From Streptomyces avermitilis MA-4680 = NBRC 14893 (lineage in GTDB: Bacteria; Actinomycetota; Actinomycetes; Streptomycetales; Streptomycetaceae): 64,000 nucleotides of DNA. Numbering within the stretch: the stretch's first letter is position 1; every line of letters starts with the position of its first letter. Under the pieces are notes generated by a model. The model did no database searches. It was not told where the DNA came from and saw nothing but the letters and a program-made list of their open reading frames with translations. The stretch lies in contig NC_003155.5 of the NCBI RefSeq assembly GCF_000009765.2, positions 8,556,001 to 8,620,000 of the forward strand. The letters run 5' to 3'. Shown in pieces: positions 8,504 to 16,536 of the stretch. The position numbers and the translations under genes were made by a program.

Positions 8504-9325
8504 TCAGTCCAGGGCGCCGAGCACGTTCTGGTCCCAGTCGATGACCGATCCGGTGACGACACCGCTGCGGTCGGAGAGGAGCAGGACGACGAAGTCGGCG
8601 ATCTCGTCCGGATCGCCGAGCCTGCCCATCGGCAGCCCCCGGCCCGCCCTCTCGCGCCAGTCGTCGCCCGCGCCGTGGAAGGCCCGCTGGGTCGCGTCCT
8701 CGCCCTCGGTGGCCGTCCAGCCGATGTTCAGCGCGTTGACGCGGATACGGTCCCAGCGGTGGGCGTGCGCCGCGTTGCGGGTCAGCCCCGCGAGCCCGGC
8801 CTTGGCGGTGGAATAGGCGGTCAGGTTGGGTGGGCCGCCGTGGGCGCAGTTCGAGCCGATGTTGACGATGGTGCCCGGCGCCTCGCGCTCCAGCATGTCC
8901 GCGACGGCGGCCTGCATGGCGAAGAACGGGCCCTTGAGATTGATCGCCAGATGGGCGTCGAACAGCTCGGGCGTCGTCTCCAGCAGGGTTCCGCGCGAGG
9001 TGAGCCCCGCCGCGTTGACCAGACAGTCGATCCGGCCGTGCGCCTCGATCACCCGGGCCACGCTCCCGCGCGCCTGCCCGGCGTCGGCGAGGTCGACCCG
9101 CACGTACGCCGCCTCGCACCCGGCCGCGCGCAGCTCGCCCACCAGCGCCTCGCCGGGTTCCGGGCGCCGCCCGGTGACGGTCACCGCGGCGCCCTCGCGG
9201 GCGGCGGCCCGGGCGACCGCGGCGCCGATGCCCTGGCTGCCCCCGTTGACCAGAACGATCTTGCCGTCGAGGAGGCCGCCCGTGTCGTCCAGAAGTCTCT
9301 TGCCGCTGTCGTGGAGATGTCCCAT
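8504..9325 (-). CDS. Short-chain dehydrogenase/reductase (classical SDR)
   Basis: This NAD(P)-dependent alcohol or sugar oxidoreductase has 273 residues. It shows the cofactor motif GGSQGIG at 28-34, NAAG in the fourth strand, and the catalytic YSTAK with Tyr near 170. The N-terminal 20 residues (MGHLHDSGKRLLDDTGGLLD) are an extension before the Rossmann fold. The ATG follows GAGGAAA. It lies 13 bp behind the PhyH-type dioxygenase and 31 bp before the dehydrogenase, so the three enzymes probably act in sequence on one substrate. The substrate is unknown. Confidence 0.88.
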   Translation of the reverse strand: MGHLHDSGKRLLDDTGGLLDGKIVLVNGGSQGIGAAVARAAAREGAAVTVTGRRPEPGEALVGELRAAGCEAAYVRVDLADAGQARGSVARVIEAHGRIDCLVNAAGLTSRGTLLETTPELFDAHLAINLKGPFFAMQAAVADMLEREAPGTIVNIGSNCAHGGPPNLTAYSTAKAGLAGLTRNAAHAHRWDRIRVNALNIGWTATEGEDATQRAFHGAGDDWRERAGRGLPMGRLGDPDEIADFVVLLLSDRSGVVTGSVIDWDQNVLGALD

Positions 9326-9338
9326 GTCGCTCGTTTCC

Positions 9339-10514
9339 TCAGCTGGTGCGGCGCTCGGCGCCGGCGTTCAGTGCCTCGCGCAGCGCGTCCGCCGTCCACT
9401 CCTCGCGCAGCGCACGCCGTACGAGGTCGGCTTGCGACGGCGGAGCCAGCCCGCCGACGGGCGGGTCGCGGTCGAGGTTGGTGGGGAAGGGGTAGCCCTC
9501 GGCGCAGGCCGCCACGACGGTGTCCAGCCACTCCACGCTCGCGCCCCCGGCCTTGCGGGTGAGCAGCGCGGGGTAGACCGCGTTCACCACGGTCGCGCGG
9601 TCGACGGTCTCCATGGCCCGCCCGAAGGCGGACGAGACCTGGAGAAGATTGGCCATGCGCCTGATGTCCGACGACCGGTTCGTCCCGGCCGCGTGGAACA
9701 GCGCCGGGTTGAAGAACACCGCATCGCCCTCGGCCAGCGGAAGCTGGACGTGACGGGACTCGAAGTACGCCTGGAAATCGGGCAGTCGCCAGGCCAGATA
9801 GCCGGGCTCGTACGTCTGCGAGTACGGCAGGTACATCGTCGGCCCGGACTCGACAGGCATGGCGCAGTGCGCGACCGCGCCCTGGAGGGTCAGCGCGGGG
9901 GAGAGGCGGTGGACGTGCGCCGGGTACGTGGCCGCCACCGCGTTGGACAGGAGGCCCAGGTGGTAGTCGCGGTGGACGGACTGGGCGGCGCCGCCGGGGT
10001 TGACCACGTTGATCTGCGAGGTGATCTGGTAGCCGGGCCCGAGCCACGCCTGCGAGACAAGGGCGATGACGTCGTTGGCGTAGTAGTCGGCGAACGCCTC
10101 CGGCGCGTGGACGGCCAGCTTCTGCAGCGCGTTCCAGACCCGGTCGTTCGCACCCGGTGCGGCGAAGTGGTCGCCGGCGACCGTGCCGGATGCCCGCTGG
10201 GCAGTGATGAGCGCGTCGAAGGCGGCGGTGGCGCGCGCCACGACCGACGGGTCGGGGAAGGCGCGCCGGAACACGACGACGCCGGGCCCCTCACTGAAGG
10301 CACGGACCAACTCGGCCTGGACGTGACGGAGTTCGTGGGCGGCGACGGCGGACCGCAGCCGGTCGCTGTCGTAGAAGAGGACGTTGCGCTCCACGGCGTC
10401 GGCGTACGGATAGTCGTCCGCGTCGGTCGTGCGCTCGACCAGGACACGGAAGGCGTCGAGGTCGCAGTCCTCCTCGGCGAGCCAGGACGGGCGTACGTCG
10501 GTGGTGGGGGACAT
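9339..10514 (-). CDS. Phytanoyl-CoA dioxygenase (PhyH) family protein
   Basis: This is a predicted Fe(II)/2-oxoglutarate-dependent oxygenase of 391 residues. The metal-binding HxD is in SVHRDYHLG (about 181-183), and the distal His is in FHAAGTNRSSDIRR near 274, whose following Arg pair could bind 2-oxoglutarate. The ATG has AAAGGA upstream. As the first gene of the operon it would hydroxylate a compound further processed by the SDR and the Gfo/Idh dehydrogenase. PhyH proteins often occur in catabolic clusters for modified sugars or cyclitols. It is divergent from the LacI regulator across 97 bp. The substrate cannot be named from sequence. Confidence 0.8.
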   Translation of the reverse strand: MSPTTDVRPSWLAEEDCDLDAFRVLVERTTDADDYPYADAVERNVLFYDSDRLRSAVAAHELRHVQAELVRAFSEGPGVVVFRRAFPDPSVVARATAAFDALITAQRASGTVAGDHFAAPGANDRVWNALQKLAVHAPEAFADYYANDVIALVSQAWLGPGYQITSQINVVNPGGAAQSVHRDYHLGLLSNAVAATYPAHVHRLSPALTLQGAVAHCAMPVESGPTMYLPYSQTYEPGYLAWRLPDFQAYFESRHVQLPLAEGDAVFFNPALFHAAGTNRSSDIRRMANLLQVSSAFGRAMETVDRATVVNAVYPALLTRKAGGASVEWLDTVVAACAEGYPFPTNLDRDPPVGGLAPPSQADLVRRALREEWTADALREALNAGAERRTS

Positions 10515-10611
10515 CGTCGTCCTTTCGTGCCGGGTGCTGCCATTCTTGTGAGCCGGAACCCCTCGAACAACCAGCAGTGACCCGTCAAAAACCCCTCAAG
10601 GAGTCCCTTCC
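10515..10611. promoter_or_regulatory. Divergent promoter/operator region for the catabolic operon and lacI-type gene
   Basis: This short spacer between opposite start codons must hold both promoters. A TTGT...ACAA pair in a loosely symmetric block around 10543-10572 is a possible LacI-type operator, but the symmetry is weak. AAGGAG precedes the regulator ATG. Confidence 0.4.
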
Positions 10612-11661
10612 ATGGGCCACCCCTATCCGCTGCGGGAGATCGCCCGCCAGGCGGGCCTGAGCGAGGCCACCGTCGACCGGGTCCTCAACGGCCGGGGCGG
10701 GGTGCGCGAGAGCACCGCGCGCGAGGTGCACCGGGCGATCGCCGACCTGGACCGGCAGCGGACCCAGGTCAGGCTGGTCGGCCGCACCTTCATGATCGAC
10801 ATAGTGATGCAGACGCCCGAACGGTTCTCCACCGCCGTGCGCGCCGCGCTGGAGGCCGAGCTGCCCGCCCTGCGCCCGGCCGTCATGCGGTCGCGCTTCC
10901 ACTTCCGTGAGACGGGCCCGGTGGCCGAGCTGGTCGCGACCCTGGATCGGATCGCCCGACGCGGCTCCCAGGGCGTGATCCTCAAGGCGCCGGACGTCCC
11001 CGACGTCACCGCGGCGGTCGGCCGGCTCGTGTCCGCGGGCATCCCCGTGGTGACCCTGGTGACCGATCTGCCGGCCAGCGGACGGCTCGCGTACGTCGGC
11101 ATCGACGACCGGGCCGCGGGCGCCACGGCCGCGTATCTGATGGGCCAGTGGCTCGGTGACCGTTCCGGCAATGTGCTCACCAGCATCAGCAGCGGCTTCT
11201 TCCGTAACGAGGAGGAGCGCGAGATGGGCTTCCGCGCCGCCATGCGGGCCCTGCACCCGCGCCGCACGCTGGTCGAGGTCGCCGAGGGGCAGGGCCTGGA
11301 CGCCACGCAGTACGACCTGGTCGTCGCCGCCCTCGAACGCGATCCGGAGATCCGCGCGGTCTACTCGATGGGCGGCGGCAATGTCGCCACGCTGCGGGCG
11401 TTCGAGGCGACGGGCCGCCGCTGCCAGGTGTTCATCGCGCACGACCTCGACCACGACAACACCCGGCTGCTGAGGGAACACCGACTGTCCGCCGTGCTCC
11501 ACCACGACCTGCGCCAGGACATGCGCGAGGCCTGCCGCACCGTGATGCGGGCCCATGGCGCCCTGCCGCCCGCGGGGCCCGTGCTGCCGTCGCCGATCCA
11601 GGTGGTGACCCCGTACAACATGCCGACTGTGGCCGAGGCGACTCCCGCCGCCGCGGACTGA
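10612..11661 (+). CDS. LacI-family transcriptional regulator
   Basis: This is a sugar-responsive regulator of 349 residues. The N-terminal helix-turn-helix covers about 6-26 with the hinge-type continuation VDRVLNGRGGVRESTAREV. The rest is a periplasmic-binding-like effector domain, including AYVGIDDRAAG and FIAHDLDHDNTRLL. LacI proteins bind palindromic operators and release them on binding a sugar. Its divergent position makes the PhyH-SDR-Gfo operon the obvious target, and autoregulation is likely. The effector is unknown; the IolG-like dehydrogenase suggests a cyclitol or related sugar. Confidence 0.88.
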   Translation: MGHPYPLREIARQAGLSEATVDRVLNGRGGVRESTAREVHRAIADLDRQRTQVRLVGRTFMIDIVMQTPERFSTAVRAALEAELPALRPAVMRSRFHFRETGPVAELVATLDRIARRGSQGVILKAPDVPDVTAAVGRLVSAGIPVVTLVTDLPASGRLAYVGIDDRAAGATAAYLMGQWLGDRSGNVLTSISSGFFRNEEEREMGFRAAMRALHPRRTLVEVAEGQGLDATQYDLVVAALERDPEIRAVYSMGGGNVATLRAFEATGRRCQVFIAHDLDHDNTRLLREHRLSAVLHHDLRQDMREACRTVMRAHGALPPAGPVLPSPIQVVTPYNMPTVAEATPAAAD

Positions 11662-11761
11662 GACACCTGCGGCTCGTGCGCCGCGAGGCCGTGGCCGAGA
11701 GTGCTGGCCGGCTCCCGTTTCGACGGTGACCGCGGGGTACCCGCGAGGGGAGAGGAACCAT

Positions 11762-11806
11762 GAGGGATACGGGGGACACGGGGGATCCGGGGGACACGAG
11801 GGAGAG
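11762..11806 (+). repeat. Five tandem 9-mers (GGGGGACAC type) with G-quadruplex pattern
   Basis: The units are gagggatac, gggggacac, gggggatcc, gggggacac and gagggagag. G tracts of 3-5 separated by 4-base loops match an intramolecular G-quadruplex. The array is on the sense strand directly before the GTG of the next gene, so the structure could form in its mRNA leader. Confidence 0.6.
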
Positions 11807-11814
11807 GATGCGCC

Positions 11815-12180
11815 GTGAACACGCAATCGCCGCCGGCTTCGGAAGTCCAGGTGGTACTCACCGACTGCTCCGCCACGGACGCCGGACATCTCTTCGACGC
11901 CCTGCGCAGGCGCTTCGAATGTGACCGCGAGGACAGCGACAGCCCTGCTGAGACCCCGACCGCCTGGACGGCCACGTTCGACACGGCCGCCGTGTGCCCG
12001 CCCGCGTCGGGGGCGTCGGTGCCCCTCTCGGGTCCGGTGACGGCCGAGGTCCAGGGCAGCCCGCACGCCGTACGAGAGCTGGAGGACGCCCTGGCGGACG
12101 TCTTCACCGTGCACGAGGTGGGCTCGGTCTCCGGCGATCAGGAGGTCGAGGTGGAGCTGCGGCTGGAACCGCGCGGGTGA
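11815..12180 (+). CDS. Small protein of unknown function
   Basis: A 121-residue protein with strong Streptomyces codon bias throughout. I do not recognise a family. The sequence has three short beta-like stretches (VQVVLTDCSATDAG, WTATFDTA, EVEVELRLEP) around a helix (ELEDALADVF), compatible with a small alpha/beta fold. No signal peptide or membrane segment is visible. The start is GTG, with AGGGAGAGG and the G-rich array immediately upstream. It follows the lacI-type gene by 153 bp in the same direction, and its own promoter is likely. No functional assignment is offered. Confidence 0.7.
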   Translation: MNTQSPPASEVQVVLTDCSATDAGHLFDALRRRFECDREDSDSPAETPTAWTATFDTAAVCPPASGASVPLSGPVTAEVQGSPHAVRELEDALADVFTVHEVGSVSGDQEVEVELRLEPRG

Positions 12181-12307
12181 GAGGACGGGCCTCCTGACGG
12201 CGGCGCACCCGACGGGCCGACGGGCGCAGCCGATGCGCCGCCGCGGCTCGGCCAGGGACCCGGCCGCGCCCGGTGGCCTCCTGCCCGGCACGATGCTGTC
12301 GCCGCCC

Positions 12308-12326
12308 GGTGGCCCCTGGGGCCACC
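12308..12326. terminator. GGTGGCCCC/GGGGCCACC hairpin between convergent genes
   Basis: A perfect inverted repeat of 9-base arms around a single T lies between the stop of the small protein gene (12180) and the stop of the minus-strand phosphatase (12544). It is a candidate bidirectional terminator. Confidence 0.5.
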
Positions 12327-12438
12327 TGCCCCTGCCCGGGGCGATGGCGTCGCCCGCCGCACCGTCGTGCGATCCGCTCTGCCCCGCCTCCTCGGTTCTT
12401 CTCGCCTTGGCCGACCGGACCGGTCGCCGTCGGCCCCG

Positions 12439-12532
12439 CCGCGGGCCCTGTGGGGAACGCATGGCCCTGAGGTCGGCGGAGCGGCAGCCGCACCGTGCGG
12501 CCGCCGGCCTCCCCGCGGGCCCTGTGGGGAAC
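12439..12532. repeat. Direct repeat of CCGCGGGCCCTGTGGGGAAC, part of a longer imperfect duplication
   Basis: Identical 20-base copies at 12439-12458 and 12513-12532 are 74 bp apart. Each is followed by a diverged but alignable 30-35 bp (CCCTxAG...GGCGGAGC). The downstream copy runs into the stop codon of the Ppx/GppA gene. Confidence 0.65.
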
Positions 12533-12543
12533 CCCGCGGACCC

Positions 12544-13554
12544 TCAGCTAGGCGGAGCCGCCACCCGCAGTGGCACGGGGGCTGCCGTCGGTGGGAGTTC
12601 GGCGGCGCGGTCGGTGATGTCCGCCCACCAGGCGGCGCCGTCCTCGATGTACCGCAGCAGTACGCCTTCCCGGATGGCCCACGGACAGAGGGTCACCCTG
12701 CTGACCCCGGTCGTCTTCATCACCGTGTGCCCCACGATCGCCCCGGCCAGGCTCTGCCGGGCCCGCGGCGCGGAGATGCCCGGCAGCAGGTAGCGCTCGG
12801 CCGCCGGCAGCGCGGTCAGCCGGTCGAGACAGCCGCGCAGCTCGCGGCGCTCCAGATGCCGGTCCACGAACGGCCCCTGACGGCCGGGCGCCGCCCCGCA
12901 CAGCCGGCCCAGCTGCTGAAACGTCCGCGAGGTCGCCACGACGGTACGCGGCCCCTCCCACCGGATCCGCGCGGCCACATCCCGCAGCTGATGCCGGACC
13001 TTGCGGCGCAGCGCCTTGACCATCGCGGCGGACGGCAGATCCTCGCCCTCGAAGAACTCCCGGGTCAGCCGGCCCGCGCCGAGCGGCAGCGAGGCCACGA
13101 AGTCCGGCAGCCGCCCGCGACCGAAGGCCACTTCCAGTGAGCCGCCCCCGATGTCGAACAGCGCGAGCGGCCCCGCGCGCCAGCCCATCCACCGCCGGGC
13201 CCCCAGGAAGGTGAGCTCGGCCTCCTCCTCCCCGGGCAGCGTGCACAGCCGCACCCCGGTCTCCGCCCGGACGGCGCGCAGCACCTCCAGCCGGTTCGGC
13301 GCACCGCGCACCACCGCCGTCGCGAAGGCCAGCGGTCCGGCGGCGCCCCACTTCCGCGCCGTCTCATCGGCCGCGGCGACCGCCCCGACGAGTCTGTGCA
13401 CGGCTTCCTCGGGAATCCTCCCGTCGGGCCCCACCACTTCGGACAGCCGTAACCTCCACTTGGCCGTGTGCACCGGCAGCGGTACGCCGCCCTCCGCGTC
13501 CGCCACCACCAGCCGCACCGTGTTCGAACCCACGTCCACCACACTCATCCGCAT
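12544..13554 (-). CDS. Ppx/GppA family exopolyphosphatase
   Basis: This predicted exopolyphosphatase or pppGpp phosphatase of the ASKHA fold has 336 residues. The N-terminal phosphate-binding motif is DVGSNTVRLVV at about 7-17, and the second is LFDIGGGSLEVAFG near 135-148. The length fits the short actinobacterial type lacking the C-terminal HD domain, so processive polyphosphate degradation is less certain than in E. coli Ppx. An ATG at 13554 was chosen because the protein aligns from MSVVDVGS; the ribosome site is weak, and the ATG two codons later is equally possible. It is divergent from the methyltransferase across about 200 bp. Confidence 0.85.
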   Translation of the reverse strand: MRMSVVDVGSNTVRLVVADAEGGVPLPVHTAKWRLRLSEVVGPDGRIPEEAVHRLVGAVAAADETARKWGAAGPLAFATAVVRGAPNRLEVLRAVRAETGVRLCTLPGEEEAELTFLGARRWMGWRAGPLALFDIGGGSLEVAFGRGRLPDFVASLPLGAGRLTREFFEGEDLPSAAMVKALRRKVRHQLRDVAARIRWEGPRTVVATSRTFQQLGRLCGAAPGRQGPFVDRHLERRELRGCLDRLTALPAAERYLLPGISAPRARQSLAGAIVGHTVMKTTGVSRVTLCPWAIREGVLLRYIEDGAAWWADITDRAAELPPTAAPVPLRVAAPPS

Positions 13555-13751
13555 GCGCGGGACGTACCCGCCCCCACGCTCCGGACACCCTGATCGACCC
13601 CGACGAGGGCGGGGAACCCGGCCGCCGTGCACGAAGACCACTCCGGCACCACGCATCCCACGCGTGTGGAGTGCTGTCTTCTGGGCACTCAGGAACAAGT
13701 GGGCCAGACATTCAGCAAACATGAAAATACGCCACAGATCGGAGGTGTCCG

Positions 13752-14417
13752 ATGGGAATGCCAGCCGGGCCCTACCTGCTGACACCGCCGGGCGTCTACG
13801 CACCGCAACACGACACCGACCTTTTGGCCCGCGCCTTGCGCCGGGAGGACATAGACACCTCGACGGAGGTACTCGACCTCGGTACCGGAAGCGGCGCGCT
13901 CGCCGTGCACGCCGCGCGCCTCGGCGCCCGGGTGACGGCCGTCGACATCTCCCGGCGCGCCGTGCTCACCGCTCGCCTGAACGCGCTGCTCGCCGGCCGG
14001 CGCGTCACCGTCCGCCGGGGTGACCTGACCGCGGCCGTGCCGGGACGCTCGTACGACCTCGTGGTGAGCAACCCGCCGTACGTGCCGTCACCTTCGGCCC
14101 GGCTGCCGAGCCGGGGAGCGGCCCGCGCCTGGGACGCCGGACACGACGGCCGGGCGTTCGTCGACCGTATCTGCGACACGGCGCCGGCCGCGCTGCGGGC
14201 CGGGGGAGCGCTGCTGATCGTGCACTCCGCGCTCTGCGGCACGCGGCCCACCCTGGACCGGCTGGCCGCCGCCGGGCTCGACGCCTCGGTCACCGACCGC
14301 GCCTTCGTCCCCTTCGGCCCTGTGCTGCGTGCCCGCCGGGCGTGGCTGCGCCGCCAGGGCCTGCTGACCGACGAGAACCTGGAAGAACTGGTGGTCATCC
14401 GTGCCGAACACTCCTGA
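13752..14417 (+). CDS. HemK/PrmC-like class I methyltransferase
   Basis: A SAM-dependent methyltransferase of 221 residues with the SAM-binding motif DLGTGSGAL at 42-50, an acidic ribose-binding VDIS at 64-67, and the catalytic NPPY tetrad at 107-110, which marks N-methyltransferases acting on planar amide or amino groups. It lacks the N-terminal helical domain of true PrmC release-factor methyltransferases, so the target is probably different. GGAGG sits 7 bases before the ATG. It overlaps the CDGSH gene by 17 bp and heads a tightly coupled four-gene operon. Modification of a partner protein or a small molecule are both possible. Confidence 0.85.
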   Translation: MGMPAGPYLLTPPGVYAPQHDTDLLARALRREDIDTSTEVLDLGTGSGALAVHAARLGARVTAVDISRRAVLTARLNALLAGRRVTVRRGDLTAAVPGRSYDLVVSNPPYVPSPSARLPSRGAARAWDAGHDGRAFVDRICDTAPAALRAGGALLIVHSALCGTRPTLDRLAAAGLDASVTDRAFVPFGPVLRARRAWLRRQGLLTDENLEELVVIRAEHS

Positions 14418-14610
14418 GCGACCGCGCCGCGTCACCGTCGACCGGGACGGACCCCTGCTCGTCGAGGGCCCGGTCGAGGTGGTCTGCGAGGACGGCACGG
14501 TCGTCACCTCGCGACGGTTCAAGGTCGCGATCTGCACCTGCCGCCGCAGCCGTGCGTACCCCTGGTGCGACACCAGCCACCGCCGCCGGGTGAAGGGGGA
14601 CACGCCGTGA
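14401..14610 (+). CDS. CDGSH-type iron-sulfur domain protein
   Basis: A 69-residue protein dominated by one CDGSH zinc-finger-like domain, which in known members binds a [2Fe-2S] cluster through three Cys and one His. The ligands are Cys45, Cys47, Cys56 and His60 in the CxC-x8-CDxSH pattern; the core reads CDTSH, with Thr for the usual Gly. It is a probable electron-transfer or redox-sensing partner. The GTG start lies inside the end of the methyltransferase gene, and the stop overlaps the next GTG as GTGA, so the three genes are likely translated together. Confidence 0.88.
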   Translation: MPNTPERPRRVTVDRDGPLLVEGPVEVVCEDGTVVTSRRFKVAICTCRRSRAYPWCDTSHRRRVKGDTP

Positions 14611-15629
14611 GGAGTCCTGAACTCCCCACCCCACGAGGTGAGTTGTCCAAGTCCGTCTTCTCGACGCTGGCCTACAGCACTCCCCTCCCCACCTGGTCGC
14701 ACGAGGTGCAGGAGGCCGACCCGTACGGGGACGATCTCCAACTCGCCCTCTACGTCCTGTACGAGCTCCACTACCGGGGCTTCGCCGAAGTGTCCGACGA
14801 ACGGGAGTGGGACCCCGGGCTGCTCGGCCTGCGCCGCGCCATGGAGCTGCGCTTCACCGAGGCCCTGCGCTCCGACGTACCGCTCGAGCCCGACGTCGAC
14901 GTCGAGAAGGTGCTGGCCGCGCTCCTGGTGGAACCCGTGGGACAGGACGACACCAGCGTCAGCCACCATCTCCAGCGCGACGGCGAACTGTGGCAGTTCA
15001 AGGAGTACGCCGCCCTGCGCTCCCTCTACCACCTCAAGGAGGCCGACCCGCACGCCTGGGTCATCCCGCGGCTGCACGGCCGGGCCAAGGCCGCCATGGT
15101 GGCGATCGAGTACGACGAGTTCGGCGCGGGCCGCGAGGACCAGATCCACGCCCGGCTCTTCGCCGACCTGATGGCGGACCTGGGCCTGCGGACGGACTAC
15201 GGACACTACGTCGACGCGGCCCCCGCCGAGGTGCTCGCCACCGTCAACCTCATGTCCCTGTTCGGCCTGCACCGCGCCCTGCGCGGCGCACTGGTCGGCC
15301 ACTTCGCCGCCGTCGAGGTGACCTCGTCACCCGGCTCCCGACGCCTGGCCACCGCCCTGCGCCGGGTGGGAGCGGGACCGGCCGCCCAGCGGTTCTACGA
15401 CGAGCACGTCGAGGCGGACGCCGTCCACGAACAGGTCGTACGCCGTGACGTGATCGGCGGTCTGCTGGAGAGCGAGCCCGAACTCGAACCCGACGTCGCC
15501 TTCGGCATCCTGGCCACCGGTTTCCTCGAAGACCGGCTCGGCGCCCGCCTGCTGGACGCCTGGCGGAGTCGACGCAGTGCCCTGCGCGTGCCGTTGACCG
15601 GCGACGAGGAAGGTGCCCCCCATGCCTGA
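14607..15629 (+). CDS. Iron-containing redox enzyme, heme-oxygenase-like diiron (HDO) family
   Basis: A 340-residue all-helical protein of the heme-oxygenase-like diiron oxidase/oxygenase type. Likely metal ligands are Glu53 (LYELHYRGF), Glu168 and His181 (IEYDEFGAGREDQIHARLF), and acidic residues plus His274 in DEHVEADAVHEQV. HDO enzymes with known roles perform N-oxygenation, desaturation or C-C cleavage; this member's reaction is unknown. The start GTG at 14607 overlaps the CDGSH stop, and AAGGGGGA precedes it. The neighbouring [2Fe-2S] protein is a plausible electron donor, and the downstream SDR may act on the product. This gene set looks like a conserved but poorly understood actinobacterial module. 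Confidence 0.85.
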   Translation: MRSPELPTPRGELSKSVFSTLAYSTPLPTWSHEVQEADPYGDDLQLALYVLYELHYRGFAEVSDEREWDPGLLGLRRAMELRFTEALRSDVPLEPDVDVEKVLAALLVEPVGQDDTSVSHHLQRDGELWQFKEYAALRSLYHLKEADPHAWVIPRLHGRAKAAMVAIEYDEFGAGREDQIHARLFADLMADLGLRTDYGHYVDAAPAEVLATVNLMSLFGLHRALRGALVGHFAAVEVTSSPGSRRLATALRRVGAGPAAQRFYDEHVEADAVHEQVVRRDVIGGLLESEPELEPDVAFGILATGFLEDRLGARLLDAWRSRRSALRVPLTGDEEGAPHA

Positions 15630-16494
15630 CAACCCCACCGACCAGCATCCCCGCCCCGACTTCCCGCAGCAGGATCAGGAACACCCGGGCTGGACCGGCC
15701 CCATGGACCCGCCGCCCGACCACGGCGAGGACTCGTACGAGGGAAGCGGACTGCTCCAGGACCGTGCCACGCTCCTGACCGGCGGAGACTCGGGAATCGG
15801 CCGGGCGGTGGCGCTCGCCTTCGCGCGCGAGGGCGCCGACGTCATGTTCACCCACCTCCCGGAGGAGGAGAAGGAGGCCGCCGAGACCGTCCGCCTGGTC
15901 GAGGACGCGGGCCGCAAGGCCGTCGCCGTGGCCTGCGACATCCGTACGGAGGAGGCATGCCGCCGACTGGTGGAGCGCGCTGTCGCGGAGTTCGGGCGGA
16001 TCGACGTCCTGGTCAACAACGCCGCGTACCAGATGTCCCAGCCGGACGGCATCGGCGCCATCTCCACCGAGCAGTTCGACCGGGTCGTACGCACCAACCT
16101 GTACGGCATGTTCTGGCTCTGCAAGCTGGCGCTCCCGCACATTCCGGCGGGCGGTTCCGTCATCAACACGACGTCCGTGCAGGCGTACAAGCCGAGTCCG
16201 CATCTGCTCGACTACGCCATGACCAAGGGCGCCATCGTGACCTTCACCCAGGGGCTCGCGCAGATGGTGGCCGGTGACGGCATCCGCGTCAACGCCGTGG
16301 CGCCCGGCCCCGTGTGGACTCCGCTGATCCCGGCGACGATGCCGGACACCACGGAGTTCGGCAAGCAGGCTCCGCTCGGCCGCCCCGCGCAGCCCGCCGA
16401 GATGGCCCCCGCGTATGTCTTCCTGGCCTCGCCGCGGGCGAGCTTCATCACCGCGGAGATCCTGAACGCCACCGGCGGCACACCGCTGCCCTGA
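15622..16494 (+). CDS. SDR family oxidoreductase (YghA/GSP39-like)
   Basis: A 290-residue short-chain dehydrogenase with a proline-rich N-terminal extension of about 45 residues (HPRPDFPQQDQEHPG) typical of the YghA/general-stress-protein-39 branch. Then follow the cofactor motif GGDSGIGRAVA, NNAAYQ, and the catalytic YAMTK. ATG 15622 was preferred to an upstream GTG because GAGGAAGG lies 8 bases before it. It overlaps the diiron protein gene by 8 bp and ends the four-gene operon. The branch is often stress-induced, and substrates are generally unknown. Confidence 0.9.
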   Translation: MPDNPTDQHPRPDFPQQDQEHPGWTGPMDPPPDHGEDSYEGSGLLQDRATLLTGGDSGIGRAVALAFAREGADVMFTHLPEEEKEAAETVRLVEDAGRKAVAVACDIRTEEACRRLVERAVAEFGRIDVLVNNAAYQMSQPDGIGAISTEQFDRVVRTNLYGMFWLCKLALPHIPAGGSVINTTSVQAYKPSPHLLDYAMTKGAIVTFTQGLAQMVAGDGIRVNAVAPGPVWTPLIPATMPDTTEFGKQAPLGRPAQPAEMAPAYVFLASPRASFITAEILNATGGTPLP

Positions 16495-16536
16495 GCCGGT
16501 CCCGAGCCGTGGCGAAAGGCGCGCCACCCGCGGGCG

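Larger units (their letters stand above)
12181..12543. other. Convergent intergenic region with hairpin and duplication
   Basis: No gene was found. The interval contains the hairpin at 12308-12326 and an imperfect tandem duplication that reaches into the 3' end of the phosphatase gene. Confidence 0.6.

Noticed and set aside
11759..11923. 54-codon frame beginning MRDTGDTGDPGDT with a good ribosome site
   Set aside because: It comes from the 9-bp repeats and overlaps, out of frame, a gene with much stronger codon bias. A regulatory uORF cannot be excluded, but the repeat explains it better.
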